Assembly: GCA_004524435.1 (NCBI GenBank)
Contig: SDNO01000004.1
Location: 1-37,677 of the forward strand
Origin: Candidatus Thorarchaeota archaeon
GTDB taxonomy: Archaea; Asgardarchaeota; Thorarchaeia; Thorarchaeales; Thorarchaeaceae
DNA: 37,677 nt
Direction: 5' to 3'
The position numbers and the translations under genes were made by a program. A model generated the notes under the pieces. The model saw nothing but the letters and a program-made list of their open reading frames with translations. It did not search any database and was not told the DNA's origin. Position 1 is the stretch's first letter. The number at the start of each line of letters is the position of its first letter. This document shows, one piece after another, positions 7,856 to 17,577 of the stretch.

Positions 7856-8308
7856 ATGAGCGAACAACCAGAGAAAATATTCGACGCCGAGAACATGGTC
7901 GTAGGTCGACTTGCATCTAAAGCTGCAAAGGCTGCAATTCTAGGAAACAAAGTCGTCATCGTAAATGCTGAGAAGGCGATTTTGACAGGTGACAGACGCA
8001 CGGTCATTAAGGCACAGAAGGAGAAACGTAACATCAGAACCTCTTACAACCCTCGCAAGGGCCCGTTTCATGAACGACGACCTGACAAGTTGGTCCGAAA
8101 GATGATTCGCGGAATGCTTCCTTGGCCTAAACCCCGTGGAAAGGAGGCCTATAGACGAATCCATGTGTATATGGGTGTTCCCGAGAAATACGTGGACAAG
8201 GATATGATAGTTCTTGAGGGCTCCCGCTACACTAGTCTGACAGGGAAGCACATCACAGTGGAAGAATTGAGTCATGAGCTAGGTTGGAAACGAAAGGGGG
8301 TAGCATAG
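7856..8308 (+). CDS. rpl13: 50S ribosomal protein L13
   Basis: IFDAENMVVGRLASKAAKAAILGNKVVIVNAEKAILTGDRR; MSEQPEK start. Confidence 0.95.
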   Translation: MSEQPEKIFDAENMVVGRLASKAAKAAILGNKVVIVNAEKAILTGDRRTVIKAQKEKRNIRTSYNPRKGPFHERRPDKLVRKMIRGMLPWPKPRGKEAYRRIHVYMGVPEKYVDKDMIVLEGSRYTSLTGKHITVEELSHELGWKRKGVA

Positions 8309-8309
8309 A

Positions 8310-8708
8310 ATGCGAGTAGTAGTAACCACAGGAAAGAGAAAGACCTCATTGGCTAAGGCTACCGTAAAGGACGGTTCTGGCAGAATCAGGATAAATGGGC
8401 AACCACTTGAGATATATCAACCAGAGATTGCCCGCTTCAGAATCATGGAGCCATTGGTGCTATTTGGCGAGGATTGGAAAAGGTACGACATAAAGGTCAG
8501 AGTCCAGGGTGGTGGATTCATGGGTCAGGCCGATGCAATCCGGATGGCAGTAGCCACAGGTCTAATAAGAATGAGTCAGGATTTCGAGGCGCGGTCCAAG
8601 ATGCTAGATCATGATAGGACTATGCTTGTTGGAGACCCCCGAAGAACAGAACCAAAGAAGTTCGGTGGGCCCTCTGCGCGGTCGCGCTATCAGAAGTCGT
8701 ACAGGTAA
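8310..8708 (+). CDS. rps9: 30S ribosomal protein S9
   Basis: [29 protein letters not shown]...; C-terminal [17 protein letters not shown]. Confidence 0.96.
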   Translation: MRVVVTTGKRKTSLAKATVKDGSGRIRINGQPLEIYQPEIARFRIMEPLVLFGEDWKRYDIKVRVQGGGFMGQADAIRMAVATGLIRMSQDFEARSKMLDHDRTMLVGDPRRTEPKKFGGPSARSRYQKSYR

Positions 8709-8721
8709 GGTGGCCAGAGAT

Positions 8722-8937
8722 ATGATAATTCCAGTACGTTGTTTCACATGCGGAAAAGTAGTCGCAGACAAGTTCGAGGAGTTCAGGCGTGAGGTGCGGC
8801 AGGGGGAGGATCCTGCCATCGTGCTTGATCGGCTCGGCCTGCATCGATATTGCTGTCGGCGAATGTTGTTGTCGCACATTGACATTATTGACAGCTTCAT
8901 GGCATTTGCCACATCTGAACTAGTGGAGGAAACCTAG
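8722..8937 (+). CDS. rpo10: RNA polymerase subunit Rpo10 (RpoN)
   Basis: [21 protein letters not shown]...[23 protein letters not shown]; start is MIIP, not the upstream ORF start. Confidence 0.95.
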   Translation: MIIPVRCFTCGKVVADKFEEFRREVRQGEDPAIVLDRLGLHRYCCRRMLLSHIDIIDSFMAFATSELVEET

Positions 8938-8938
8938 A

Positions 8939-9574
8939 TTGAGCGAAATGGAAATCTCAGATGCCGATCTTCTGATTTCGATGGACAAGTACCTTGCAGC
9001 AGGATGCCACATAGGTACACAAGTCAAGACACAGGACATGGAGCCCTTTGTCTATCGCCAGCGTCCCATAGGTCTCTATGTGCTTGATGTTCGCAAGACA
9101 GATGAGCGAATCCGAACTGCTGGTAAGTTCTTTGCTCGATTCAATCCGGATAAGATTGCAGTCATATCAGGCCGTGTCTACGGAAAACGGCCCGTCGAAA
9201 CCTTTGCCTATTACATCGGTGCAAATGCCTTCACGGAACGCTTTGTTCCAGGGACCCTGACAAACGCTAACATCGCTGGTCCGAGGACCTACATTGAGCC
9301 CGAACTTGTTATTCTGACGGACCCAAGGACCGATCAACAGGCCCTCTCCGAGGCAGCTAGAATTGGTGTCCCCGTGGCGGCCCTGTGCGACACAGACAAT
9401 GTGACCACGAATGTTGACTTTGTGATTCCCACAAACAACAGAGGACGAAAGGCATTGGCACTCATCTACTTCCTACTTACAAGGCAAGTACTTCGTGAGA
9501 GGGGCGACATCCCAGTGGATGAAGAGGTCGCTTTCACGCCTGAGGACTTCGAGCCGCAGCTACAGCGACTTTAG
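8939..9574 (+). CDS. rps2: 30S ribosomal protein S2
   Basis: AAGCHIGTQVKTQDMEPFVYRQRPIGLYVLDVRKTDERI...RTYIEPELVILTDPRTDQQALSEA; TTG start. Confidence 0.95.
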   Translation: MSEMEISDADLLISMDKYLAAGCHIGTQVKTQDMEPFVYRQRPIGLYVLDVRKTDERIRTAGKFFARFNPDKIAVISGRVYGKRPVETFAYYIGANAFTERFVPGTLTNANIAGPRTYIEPELVILTDPRTDQQALSEAARIGVPVAALCDTDNVTTNVDFVIPTNNRGRKALALIYFLLTRQVLRERGDIPVDEEVAFTPEDFEPQLQRL

Positions 9575-9970
9575 TCACTGCTCCAGTATTGAGATGACGC
9601 CGGCGTCGGCGTCAACCTCCACTTTTTGCCCGTCTTCTAGCTTGTCGATATTTATCTGGTCTATCGCAGGTATCTCTCCGATTATACAGCCCACAGCAAC
9701 GACCGGATCCGTCGCCTCATTTACGATTGCCAATGGCGCCATTCCTGCCTTACTGAGTGCATAAAGAACATAGGAACCGACCGTGCTCCCCTTGCCGGTG
9801 GGAAAGACGAGTACTTTTCCTGAAACTGATTTTCCCTCAAGAGGATGGCTTTTCTCCACAATCTCGCCGGTTTCAGGGTCGCATCCTCCATAAAATGAGA
9901 TGTCCTCCGAGCTGAACAAGACCTCGCCCGTAGTCTTTCCTCTGAAAATCCTCCGTCCCTCTAGTTTCAT
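9575..9970 (-). CDS. AcnX/DUF126 small subunit (phosphomevalonate dehydratase small subunit)
   Basis: GGCDPETGEIVEKSHPLEGKSVSGKVLVFPTGKGSTVGSYVLYAL; overlaps the large-subunit gene. Confidence 0.87.
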   Translation of the reverse strand: MKLEGRRIFRGKTTGEVLFSSEDISFYGGCDPETGEIVEKSHPLEGKSVSGKVLVFPTGKGSTVGSYVLYALSKAGMAPLAIVNEATDPVVAVGCIIGEIPAIDQINIDKLEDGQKVEVDADAGVISILEQ

Positions 9971-11163
9971 GATATCGCCTCCTCTATGCATTCTTCAACA
10001 GTCCTTATCTCGGTCTTGAAGTTGTTCTTGCCCCGCGCATAGAAACACGCCTTTGCAGAATCAGTCATCAGGCCGGTAAATCTGCCCTTCAAGGGGGCAA
10101 CGGCACAACAGGCATCGCTAACGAGATATGCCCCCGCTTCTTCTATCTTATCATAGTAGCCCATCTTGATTGCGAGGTCCTTGGTCGGCTTTGCAGTTGT
10201 AATCCAGACCGTCTTCTTTTCCGATACCTTCTTTCCATCCAGCATCTCAGCGATTCTTGCAATCTCGCCAATGCTTGCATGTGGACATCCAACACTGATG
10301 AAATCAATTGTTGCACCCTCATCATCCAGTTCCTTCCGAGCGTTGTCCAAGTCACTCTTGGTGACAGTTTCAATCTTCTCAGGAATTGGGGTCCGATTGG
10401 GGGTAATCTTCTCTATGTGGAATAGTGCCACCCCTCCATATGTCGCAATAGACGCACAAAACGACTTCAACTCCTCTGAAGTTGCACGAGGGACACCTGC
10501 AATATAGGGGATAGCATTCTTCGTACGGTTTCCTATGACTTGACCCAGAAGTCCGAAGTCATCGGTGTTATGCAGCTCAGTTTCTATCTCATACTTGACT
10601 TCAGCATGTCGATTCTCATCGAGGTGGAGCCCATACTCGGCGGTCCGGCCGGTCAGGGCGGCCGCAAGTGCGCTGGGTCCTCCCTCACGGTTGGTACGCG
10701 CGCCAATCACTGAGTTGGCAAAGGCGACTGCAGATGACTCGGCCCAAGCAATGTGCTCCCCATAGTGAGGTAGATTCCCGACAAGATAGGGAGTACAGGT
10801 ACAAGTAGTGATCACTCCCATCTTTGCAAAAGCCTCAATCACTCGCTTCTGATTGGCTGCAAAGTCCGGAGATATCCCATGTTTCTTCCACTCCTCTAAA
10901 TCCATGCCTGCTGGATTCAGTGTGGTCAGGACCCTCGTTTGTCCATCTTCAGCCATCTCTGCGAGGTATTCGAGCCCCGCCTCTCCCAAGTTATGGTATG
11001 AAACACCAGCTATCTGGACGCTAGACACTGGAATGAGCCGTTCCGCTCCATATATCTCGCCCAAGGTAGTAATGATTTCCATGGCCTTTGCTGTTGCATT
11101 ACCACGTCTTCCATCCAACATCTCTTCTTCTTCTGCAGTGAGTCGTAATCCCAAACTAATCAC
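9967..11163 (-). CDS. AcnX large subunit (phosphomevalonate dehydratase large subunit)
   Basis: RRGNATAKAMEIITTLGEIYGAERLIPVSSVQIAGVSYHNLGEAG...CTCTPYLVGNLPHYGEHIAWAESSAVAFANSVIGARTNREGGPSALAAALTGRT. Confidence 0.9.
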   Translation of the reverse strand: MISLGLRLTAEEEEMLDGRRGNATAKAMEIITTLGEIYGAERLIPVSSVQIAGVSYHNLGEAGLEYLAEMAEDGQTRVLTTLNPAGMDLEEWKKHGISPDFAANQKRVIEAFAKMGVITTCTCTPYLVGNLPHYGEHIAWAESSAVAFANSVIGARTNREGGPSALAAALTGRTAEYGLHLDENRHAEVKYEIETELHNTDDFGLLGQVIGNRTKNAIPYIAGVPRATSEELKSFCASIATYGGVALFHIEKITPNRTPIPEKIETVTKSDLDNARKELDDEGATIDFISVGCPHASIGEIARIAEMLDGKKVSEKKTVWITTAKPTKDLAIKMGYYDKIEEAGAYLVSDACCAVAPLKGRFTGLMTDSAKACFYARGKNNFKTEIRTVEECIEEAIS

Positions 11164-12464
11164 CCCATGAATTTCTTCAAATCGACATCTGGGAATTTCG
11201 CCTTGGCAAAACTCTTGCCTTTTGTTTCCAGACTCTTCGTACAGTCAAATCCTACTTTTGTAGTCATCTTTGTGTCTGGTTCTGCACTTGGGTCTAGTGA
11301 ACTCCCTGGTTCCCTATCCTTGACGAGTAGGTCCTCATCAGCCTGAAATCTCGTCGCCATGGCCCATTCTCTCTCGCGCTCGTCATAGATGTCGATGTCC
11401 TTGTCATAGACCCAGACATGCTTTCCACTCGTATGCCCCTCAAATGCAGCTTCAATTGCTCTCAGTCCATCATCGTCATGCTTCTTGTCTATCTTGAGAG
11501 CAATATGTAGCCAGCTTGCTCCGCCTGGTGTGATATAGACATCAAGAACGTCAACCCCTCTTTCCTTCACTTTTCGAAAGACCGTCGGTTCTCTGGGCAT
11601 ACCCATCAAGAGTTTGTGTTCCAGTTTCCCGGGGAGAAGTGCTTGCCAGATTCCTGTCTTTCTATGGGTAATCTTCTTGACTTCAAAAACGGGCTCTTGA
11701 CGAACGACATCCACCGTTTCGGTCAGATCAATAAATGGTCCCTCGTCTTGCTTCTCCTCCAGATATACCGTCCCTTCTAAGACAAACTCACAGTCTGCAG
11801 GAATCAGCAGGTCCACGGTCTTGGCCTTTGTGACCCTCATCTCACGCAAAGCATTGGCAATCTCGAGCTCATTGACACCCGTTTCCACGGAAGTAGCAGC
11901 AGCAATCAGGACCTCAGGAGTGTTTCCTATACAATAGGCCACATCCAGCTCACCCTCCTCCTCAAGGAATCCATGGAAGTCACGTCCCCTTACGACACGG
12001 GTCACCATTCTATCCTTGCCTATCTGCATAGCTCTATGGAAATCCAAGTTCTGTCCATAGTCAGGGTGAGAGGCCACTACAACGCCTGAAGAGATATAGG
12101 GCCCTCCATCCACCTCATTGTGGAAAAGAATCGGCAGTCTGGTCAGATCCACATCACTCTCCACAACCTCCTGACAAGCAGCATTCTCGACCTCCTGCGG
12201 CGGCGAACGCCTCTCGATTGCTTCCGTCAGGGTTGGAATGATGTCCTGAACACCTATGTCAAAATATGATGCAATCTGCTGCTTTGTACAAAACAAGTTA
12301 CCCACCACATGGAAGTCGGACTCCTTGACATTCTTAAAGAGTACCGGTTCCGGCTGCATCTTGTTGAGAACAGCGGCGATTTCCAGCTTCTTCGAGATAG
12401 GCTTGTCCACGATGTGGATTTTCCCCTTTTCCTTTAGTTGATTCAGATATCCTTCAAGAATCAT
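11160..12464 (-). CDS. UbiD-family decarboxylase (probable anhydromevalonate phosphate decarboxylase)
   Basis: UbiD-like motifs (LPILFHNEVDGGPYISSGVVVASHP, FHRAMQIGKDRMVTRVVRGRDFHGF); 4-bp overlap with the AcnX large subunit. Confidence 0.88.
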   Translation of the reverse strand: MILEGYLNQLKEKGKIHIVDKPISKKLEIAAVLNKMQPEPVLFKNVKESDFHVVGNLFCTKQQIASYFDIGVQDIIPTLTEAIERRSPPQEVENAACQEVVESDVDLTRLPILFHNEVDGGPYISSGVVVASHPDYGQNLDFHRAMQIGKDRMVTRVVRGRDFHGFLEEEGELDVAYCIGNTPEVLIAAATSVETGVNELEIANALREMRVTKAKTVDLLIPADCEFVLEGTVYLEEKQDEGPFIDLTETVDVVRQEPVFEVKKITHRKTGIWQALLPGKLEHKLLMGMPREPTVFRKVKERGVDVLDVYITPGGASWLHIALKIDKKHDDDGLRAIEAAFEGHTSGKHVWVYDKDIDIYDEREREWAMATRFQADEDLLVKDREPGSSLDPSAEPDTKMTTKVGFDCTKSLETKGKSFAKAKFPDVDLKKFMG

Positions 12465-12477
12465 TATTCTTCACCTC

Positions 12478-13491
12478 TCAGACCCCAAACGAGGTCGTCC
12501 AGACGCCTGCAGCCCCGTTATCCTCAAGGACTGATGCAATCTTCTTAGCCTCTTCCTTGGTCTGTGCAATAGCAATCATGTTACCCCCTCGTCCTGTTCC
12601 TGTCATCTTGGCTCCCAATGCACCGCTCTTCCGAGCTACCTCCACCAAATCGTTCAACTCTCGACAGGAAACGGTCAATTGACGCAAAAGCTCATGATTT
12701 CTATCCATGAGGGTTCCGACCTCTTTCAAGTCCATGTTGAGGAGTGCATCGCGCCCTTGGTACACCACATCCTTGTACTCGTCCTCTATCTTCTCGAACC
12801 AGTCAGGATCCTCCTCCTTTTTAGCTCTGACATCTCCCACCACCTCTTTCGTGCTTGCTGTCAGACCCGTCGATGCAATCACCAGATGAACCGGCTTGTC
12901 CAGCTTCATCTTATTGAACACAGGAGGTCCTCCGTCAAGGTCTCGAACGTACCAGACCAATCCCCCAAAGGTAGAAGCTGTGTTGTCTATTCCTGATGGG
13001 GTACCATGATAGCCCTTCTCGCCTTCGTAAGCGGCTTCATTGACCCGCTCATCATCATACCCAAGATCGAATTCATCATCGAGGGCTCGTGCCAGAGCAA
13101 CACAACTTGCTGCACTTGCTCCAATCCCAGAGGCACAGACGAGATTTCCTGCAAATCTGATATGAATCCCTCTCTTGGAGAGGTCTACGCCTGTGAAATC
13201 GATGACATTGTTGATCGATACTTCCTGTTCATCAGCTTTTTCGTTCTTGTATCCTGGCATCGCAGGTCTGTCATCATCCAGGGTCCAACCTGGCTCGTCT
13301 ATTCTTGTTACTTCGGCAGTAGTTTCAGATGAGATTCCTGCAGCTATGGCAGGAAGCCCATATACAACAAAATGCTCGCCGAAGAGTATGGTCTTTCCCT
13401 TACCGGAACCTTTGCCCATTCTCTCACTCTCGTAGCTTGAAGCTCTAAACCGCGGTAGATAATCGCTGCTTTTGAACTCTTCCTTCGACAA
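12478..13491 (-). CDS. mvk: Mevalonate kinase (GHMP family)
   Basis: GKGSGKGKTILFGEHFVVYGLPAIAAGIS; VCASGIGASAASCVALARAL; KMTGTGRGGNMIAI. Confidence 0.93.
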   Translation of the reverse strand: MSKEEFKSSDYLPRFRASSYESERMGKGSGKGKTILFGEHFVVYGLPAIAAGISSETTAEVTRIDEPGWTLDDDRPAMPGYKNEKADEQEVSINNVIDFTGVDLSKRGIHIRFAGNLVCASGIGASAASCVALARALDDEFDLGYDDERVNEAAYEGEKGYHGTPSGIDNTASTFGGLVWYVRDLDGGPPVFNKMKLDKPVHLVIASTGLTASTKEVVGDVRAKKEEDPDWFEKIEDEYKDVVYQGRDALLNMDLKEVGTLMDRNHELLRQLTVSCRELNDLVEVARKSGALGAKMTGTGRGGNMIAIAQTKEEAKKIASVLEDNGAAGVWTTSFGV

Positions 13492-13614
13492 CTAGCTAAT
13501 TCCGTACTGCGAGCCATGGAATGCCTAATTAAGCGCATAAATAGGGTCAGATTCCATTTGCACTTGGCAGACTGCACGTATTAGGAAGCGGGCTGAGAGA
13601 TATCTTCTGACCTC

Positions 13615-14898
13615 CTACATCAAATCTGGAATCAGTGCCTTCGAGCCTTTCAACTTGGCCAGTATGAGATCCTTTGCAGCCGCTAGTCGTGAAGGTAGCA
13701 GTTCTAGTGGGCTAATCCCCATCAGTTTGCACAATGCAGATGTGGTGTCTGCCAGCCTGTTACAGGTCGGCGATGTGAAGATATTCTTCCTCCCTAATCT
13801 ACTCTCAAGAATCTCTTGTGTCTCTCCGATGGCACAATCACCAGCAATCAAGACTCGTCCTTCGATGGACTCGAGGACCTCTCTATCAAACCCCTTGCCC
13901 ATCACAATGGTGAAACCTCCCTTTCCACCATGATCGAAATACAGCAACTGTAGGACCATTCTCACATTAAGGTCACAGCCCTCGGGGCAGAGCATCTCAG
14001 TCCCTCGGACAATTCGAACGTCATCCGGCATCTTGTCAAGAATATCGCATGGATATCGTTTCCTGAAACGAGAGAGATTTCCAAGGACCTCTATCTTCTC
14101 GATATCTCCCTCTCCCAGCCCGTCTCCTTTGACAATGGCCAGATGCTTCACCTCATCTATGCGATAGCCTAAGACCCTTGCACCAACAACATCGACGGAT
14201 AGCGTATCCTTGCCACCAATCAGTACATCTAATCTCTCAATGGACTGGCTCAGAAACGTTTCCAGCGGATAGTGCCCATTGAATACTGCATGAGTGCCAT
14301 CGATAAGGGTGTAGTCAGGTCTTACCACCTTATAGAGGTCCGCCAAGTACCTGTGAAGATTATAGTTGTGTTGATACCCTCTGTCCGTATGAGAAGGAAA
14401 CGCCATCTGATTCTTGACTCCCAAGGTCACTGTGCTCATAGAGTGGGTCTTGAGCTTGGGTAACGAAACGTAGGTGTTCTCGGTGCGGCGTTCTATCAAT
14501 TCCTCCACAACCAACCTTGGAAATGATACACCCTCCTCAAAATGAGGCAGTCTAACCCCAACGAGCTCCTCCTCATCAAGATAGACAGCCCTCGCACCAG
14601 TTTCTTTGCAGATATCGCCATAACCGGTGAATTTGAACACAATTCGTGTCATGTTGGCCTGAGTTGAATTCTCTATCACAAAGATCTCAGAGGCTCCGCA
14701 ATCATAGAAATACTCTATCAAAGCCTTGACTACGCGTGTATCGGTAAAAGCATAGGGTTTGAAATCGATGCCATTCGGTTTCAGATAGACTCTGCCGGAC
14801 TCCTTGAGGAGGTCCTTCCCTGGTGTCGTTTTATCAAATAGGGCCCTCACAGCCCCATCTATGTTGTCACCAATATCGACGATTCCCACACGCGACAT
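13615..14898 (-). CDS. DUF362 domain protein
   Basis: VYLKPNGIDFKPYAFTDTRVVKALIEYFYDCGASEIFVIENST...TYVSLPKLKTHSMSTVTLGVKNQMAF. Confidence 0.82.
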   Translation of the reverse strand: MSRVGIVDIGDNIDGAVRALFDKTTPGKDLLKESGRVYLKPNGIDFKPYAFTDTRVVKALIEYFYDCGASEIFVIENSTQANMTRIVFKFTGYGDICKETGARAVYLDEEELVGVRLPHFEEGVSFPRLVVEELIERRTENTYVSLPKLKTHSMSTVTLGVKNQMAFPSHTDRGYQHNYNLHRYLADLYKVVRPDYTLIDGTHAVFNGHYPLETFLSQSIERLDVLIGGKDTLSVDVVGARVLGYRIDEVKHLAIVKGDGLGEGDIEKIEVLGNLSRFRKRYPCDILDKMPDDVRIVRGTEMLCPEGCDLNVRMVLQLLYFDHGGKGGFTIVMGKGFDREVLESIEGRVLIAGDCAIGETQEILESRLGRKNIFTSPTCNRLADTTSALCKLMGISPLELLPSRLAAAKDLILAKLKGSKALIPDLM

Positions 14899-14994
14899 AT
14901 CACTCGCCTAGTCCCTATTACATTCGATAAGAAAAACGTGGCGGAGACTCCGTTCTTACCGTGGGAGGACGATAGTTCAGAACGATAAAATGTA

Positions 14995-15071
14995 TGGTGG
15001 GCCGGACGAGATTTGAACTCGCGGCCTCTTGGATCCGAACCAAGAATCATACCAAGCTAGACCACCGACCC
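14995..15071 (-). tRNA. tRNA-Pro(CGG), CCA encoded
   Basis: GGGTCGGTGGTCTAGCTTGGTATGATTCTTGGTTCGGATCCAAGAGGCCGCGAGTTCAAATCTCGTCCGGCCCACCA; anticodon stem CTTGG/CCAAG, loop TTCGGAT; no intron needed. Confidence 0.95.
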
Positions 15072-15098
15072 ATTACAATCAGAGTTCCCTCTCGGCGG

Positions 15099-15926
15099 TC
15101 ATTTAATCATTTCGTTGAGCTGGTTGGCGATATCTTCCACTGTACCTAGAAAGAGTCCATCTATGCTGTAGACCTCTGAAGAGGGTACATCCACACAACT
15201 ACTTGCGAACAGTGGGCCCTGCATCTCTGAACCTCTGCTGTTGATTCCTCCACCTGAAATGAGTTTATTGAAGCTCGGCATGGTGAGTAGAACTGCCTTG
15301 CTCTCCTCCCCCAAGGGCAGGACTCCAATGTGCTCTCTGACACAGTTTCTGTCCAAGGAAGAGCGGAGGAAGACTGGTAGCGTACCCGCATATCTGATTC
15401 TCTTTGGGCGGCCTATGTCTGGTACGTCTGCGCTTCGGAACCGTTTCACCCCAGGATGACTGTGACCACACACAATCAGAGAGGCATGGAGGATATCTGG
15501 GTCCGGCCAAGCATGACCGTGCACAAGCCCCACAGTCCCATCAGCAATCAGATGACCTCTGACATCGAGCAGTTCAATATTCCTTGGAAGAAGTGCAGAT
15601 AGGTTTCCGTCATGATTCCCTGGTATGACACTCACATCGGTAAATTTCGTAAGTTCATTCATGAAATGAGGAATTCTGTCCCAGTTGTAGATATGGTCCA
15701 CAAGAATCTCGTGCTTGACGTCACCTAGAACATATAGCTTCTTTGTACCATACTTGTCAACCAAGAATTTGATGCGATGTAGCATGGGACCGTCTTGGGA
15801 TGGAAATACCACCCCTTTCTGTTGATGTAGGGCCTCATGGAAACCAAGGTGCAAGTCTGCTACAAGCAGAATATTCGCACCATCTGACCGAATAACCAAT
15901 GATCGGTCGTCAAAGACGGTTTCCAT
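15099..15926 (-). CDS. Calcineurin-like metallophosphoesterase
   Basis: LLVADLHLGFHEAL, VLGDVKHE, VIPGNHDGN, LVHGHAWPD, VCGHSHPG. Confidence 0.9.
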   Translation of the reverse strand: METVFDDRSLVIRSDGANILLVADLHLGFHEALHQQKGVVFPSQDGPMLHRIKFLVDKYGTKKLYVLGDVKHEILVDHIYNWDRIPHFMNELTKFTDVSVIPGNHDGNLSALLPRNIELLDVRGHLIADGTVGLVHGHAWPDPDILHASLIVCGHSHPGVKRFRSADVPDIGRPKRIRYAGTLPVFLRSSLDRNCVREHIGVLPLGEESKAVLLTMPSFNKLISGGGINSRGSEMQGPLFASSCVDVPSSEVYSIDGLFLGTVEDIANQLNEMIK

Positions 15927-15987
15927 ACTGACCTCTGAGAAATCTATACCATTTTAACATGGTCTTGTGAACAGAATCAGGAGAACA

Positions 15988-16374
15988 ATGCCGCTCAATC
16001 CCTATGAGATTCGTCTTTTGTCAGAGGATGAGCTGACTCAGGACACGGTCCAATACTTCCGCAAGAAGTACAACAACCGCTTTATCCGAGCATTACGGGC
16101 GGCTGAAGAGGGACGCGTAATGCACTACCACTTTCGACCCAGTGATACAACAGCTTGGATTGTACAAGGTGGGAAACGCGAGTATCTGGTCATTCCGGGC
16201 ATTTACTGCAGCTGCAGAAGTTTCTACCAGTCTGTGGTCATCGCACGGGACTTCGAGATGTGCTATCATATGCTTGCCCAGAACATAGCAGAGGTTCGCA
16301 GCTTACAGAAGGATGCAGAAACTAGCGATTCAGAGAGAAGAAGACTCTACGATAAGTGGCGTAGAACCGATTGA
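15988..16374 (+). CDS. SWIM zinc-finger protein, SWS1/ZSWIM7-like
   Basis: REYLVIPGIYCSCRSFYQSVVIARDFEMCYHMLAQNIAEV gives CxC...CxH; start ATG preceded by AGGAG. Confidence 0.75.
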   Translation: MPLNPYEIRLLSEDELTQDTVQYFRKKYNNRFIRALRAAEEGRVMHYHFRPSDTTAWIVQGGKREYLVIPGIYCSCRSFYQSVVIARDFEMCYHMLAQNIAEVRSLQKDAETSDSERRRLYDKWRRTD

Positions 16375-16464
16375 ATGATACTAAGGCAATGTGTCTGAAG
16401 ATAAGTTTTTAACATCGCCCCGATTCGACCACGCTGACTGAGCAAGAAAGGTCGGAAGGAGCAA

Positions 16465-17571
16465 ATGGTAAAGCTCGGGAAACTCACTAAGGTCTGCGTA
16501 GCCATCATTGCACTCATGATTGTATTCACAAGTGTTCAGGTTGAGGTCCGGGCACAGGGAGAACTTGATCCTGTTGTTGTTCTCTATGATGCACGACACG
16601 CTCCTCAGTTTGCCGCAGCAGATGAGGAGGATGGTCTGAAGCTCATGCTTGACATGGTCAATGCATCGACTAGATATATCCTGAAAGTCCATCAGGGTTA
16701 TCCCATCAACGAAACAGTCCTCGAAGATGTTGATGTTCTAATAGTTGCATCACCTGACAGCAGTTCCGAGTTTGAAAGCGAAGAGGTATCGGCCATCAAG
16801 GAGATGATGACGAATGGGAGTTCGCTCTTGGTCTTGGGCGATCCTGCAATCAGTCAGAATTCTACCTATTGGAATGAACAGCAGTTTCAAGACTTGGGTG
16901 ATAACATAGCACTAAATCGAGTACTGGACTCGCTGAATGTGACAGGAGTTCGTTTCAGTATTAACGAAACCAGTAATGACAGGTATTGGCAGGATACAAT
17001 GTTTGACTATGAACTGGCCCTGAACGAAACCTATCCTTGGGTTCTTCGGATGGACACCAACAACTGGGATACAGAACATCCCATCTTCCGAGACATAAAT
17101 GAGCTCCTCCTCATGACGGCTACTCTCAAACCACTCGACGCAATAGGCGTTCTTGCAACTGGATCTGAGTCTTCCTTTGCTCAGTATAGACGTGGGCCCA
17201 ACACATTTGCCAACTTCTCGTTTCCGAACATGTCTTTGGCTGAGTTTGAAGAACAACCTCTAGCCTATTCTGCCATCAATGGAACATTCCCCCCGTGGCT
17301 TAGTGCGTTTCAATATGGAAATAGCAGAGTGATAATGTCGGGGTCGACCATAATGTTCTCTGGCCGTACTCTGGACCTCCCCGAATCCGACTCTAGAAAC
17401 GAACAGCAGTGGTTCTACTCTGCGGACAATTCTCGCCTATTCATGAACATGCTGGATTGGCTATCAGAGGGGTTTGTAGATCCACCTAGTGCAATTGAGC
17501 CTCTAATCATGATCTCAACGGGCATCTTCCTAGTCGGTGTAGCATACTATGTGCTGAAAAAGATTAGATGA
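16465..17571 (+). CDS. Predicted secreted/membrane-anchored glycoprotein-like protein, N-terminal GIFT/IFT52-like or DUF4350-like fold
   Basis: N-terminal hydrophobic signal (VCVAIIALMIVFTSVQVEVRAQG), C-terminal TM (LIMISTGIFLVGVAYYVLKKIR), ten N-X-S/T sequons; TATA-like AAGTTTTTAA upstream. Confidence 0.65.
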   Translation: MVKLGKLTKVCVAIIALMIVFTSVQVEVRAQGELDPVVVLYDARHAPQFAAADEEDGLKLMLDMVNASTRYILKVHQGYPINETVLEDVDVLIVASPDSSSEFESEEVSAIKEMMTNGSSLLVLGDPAISQNSTYWNEQQFQDLGDNIALNRVLDSLNVTGVRFSINETSNDRYWQDTMFDYELALNETYPWVLRMDTNNWDTEHPIFRDINELLLMTATLKPLDAIGVLATGSESSFAQYRRGPNTFANFSFPNMSLAEFEEQPLAYSAINGTFPPWLSAFQYGNSRVIMSGSTIMFSGRTLDLPESDSRNEQQWFYSADNSRLFMNMLDWLSEGFVDPPSAIEPLIMISTGIFLVGVAYYVLKKIR

Positions 17572-17577
17572 CGCGCG

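Noticed and set aside
8604-8912. Minus ORFs antisense to rps9/rpo10 (102 and 85 aa)
   Set aside because: Fully overlap well-supported conserved genes on plus; no recognisable motifs.
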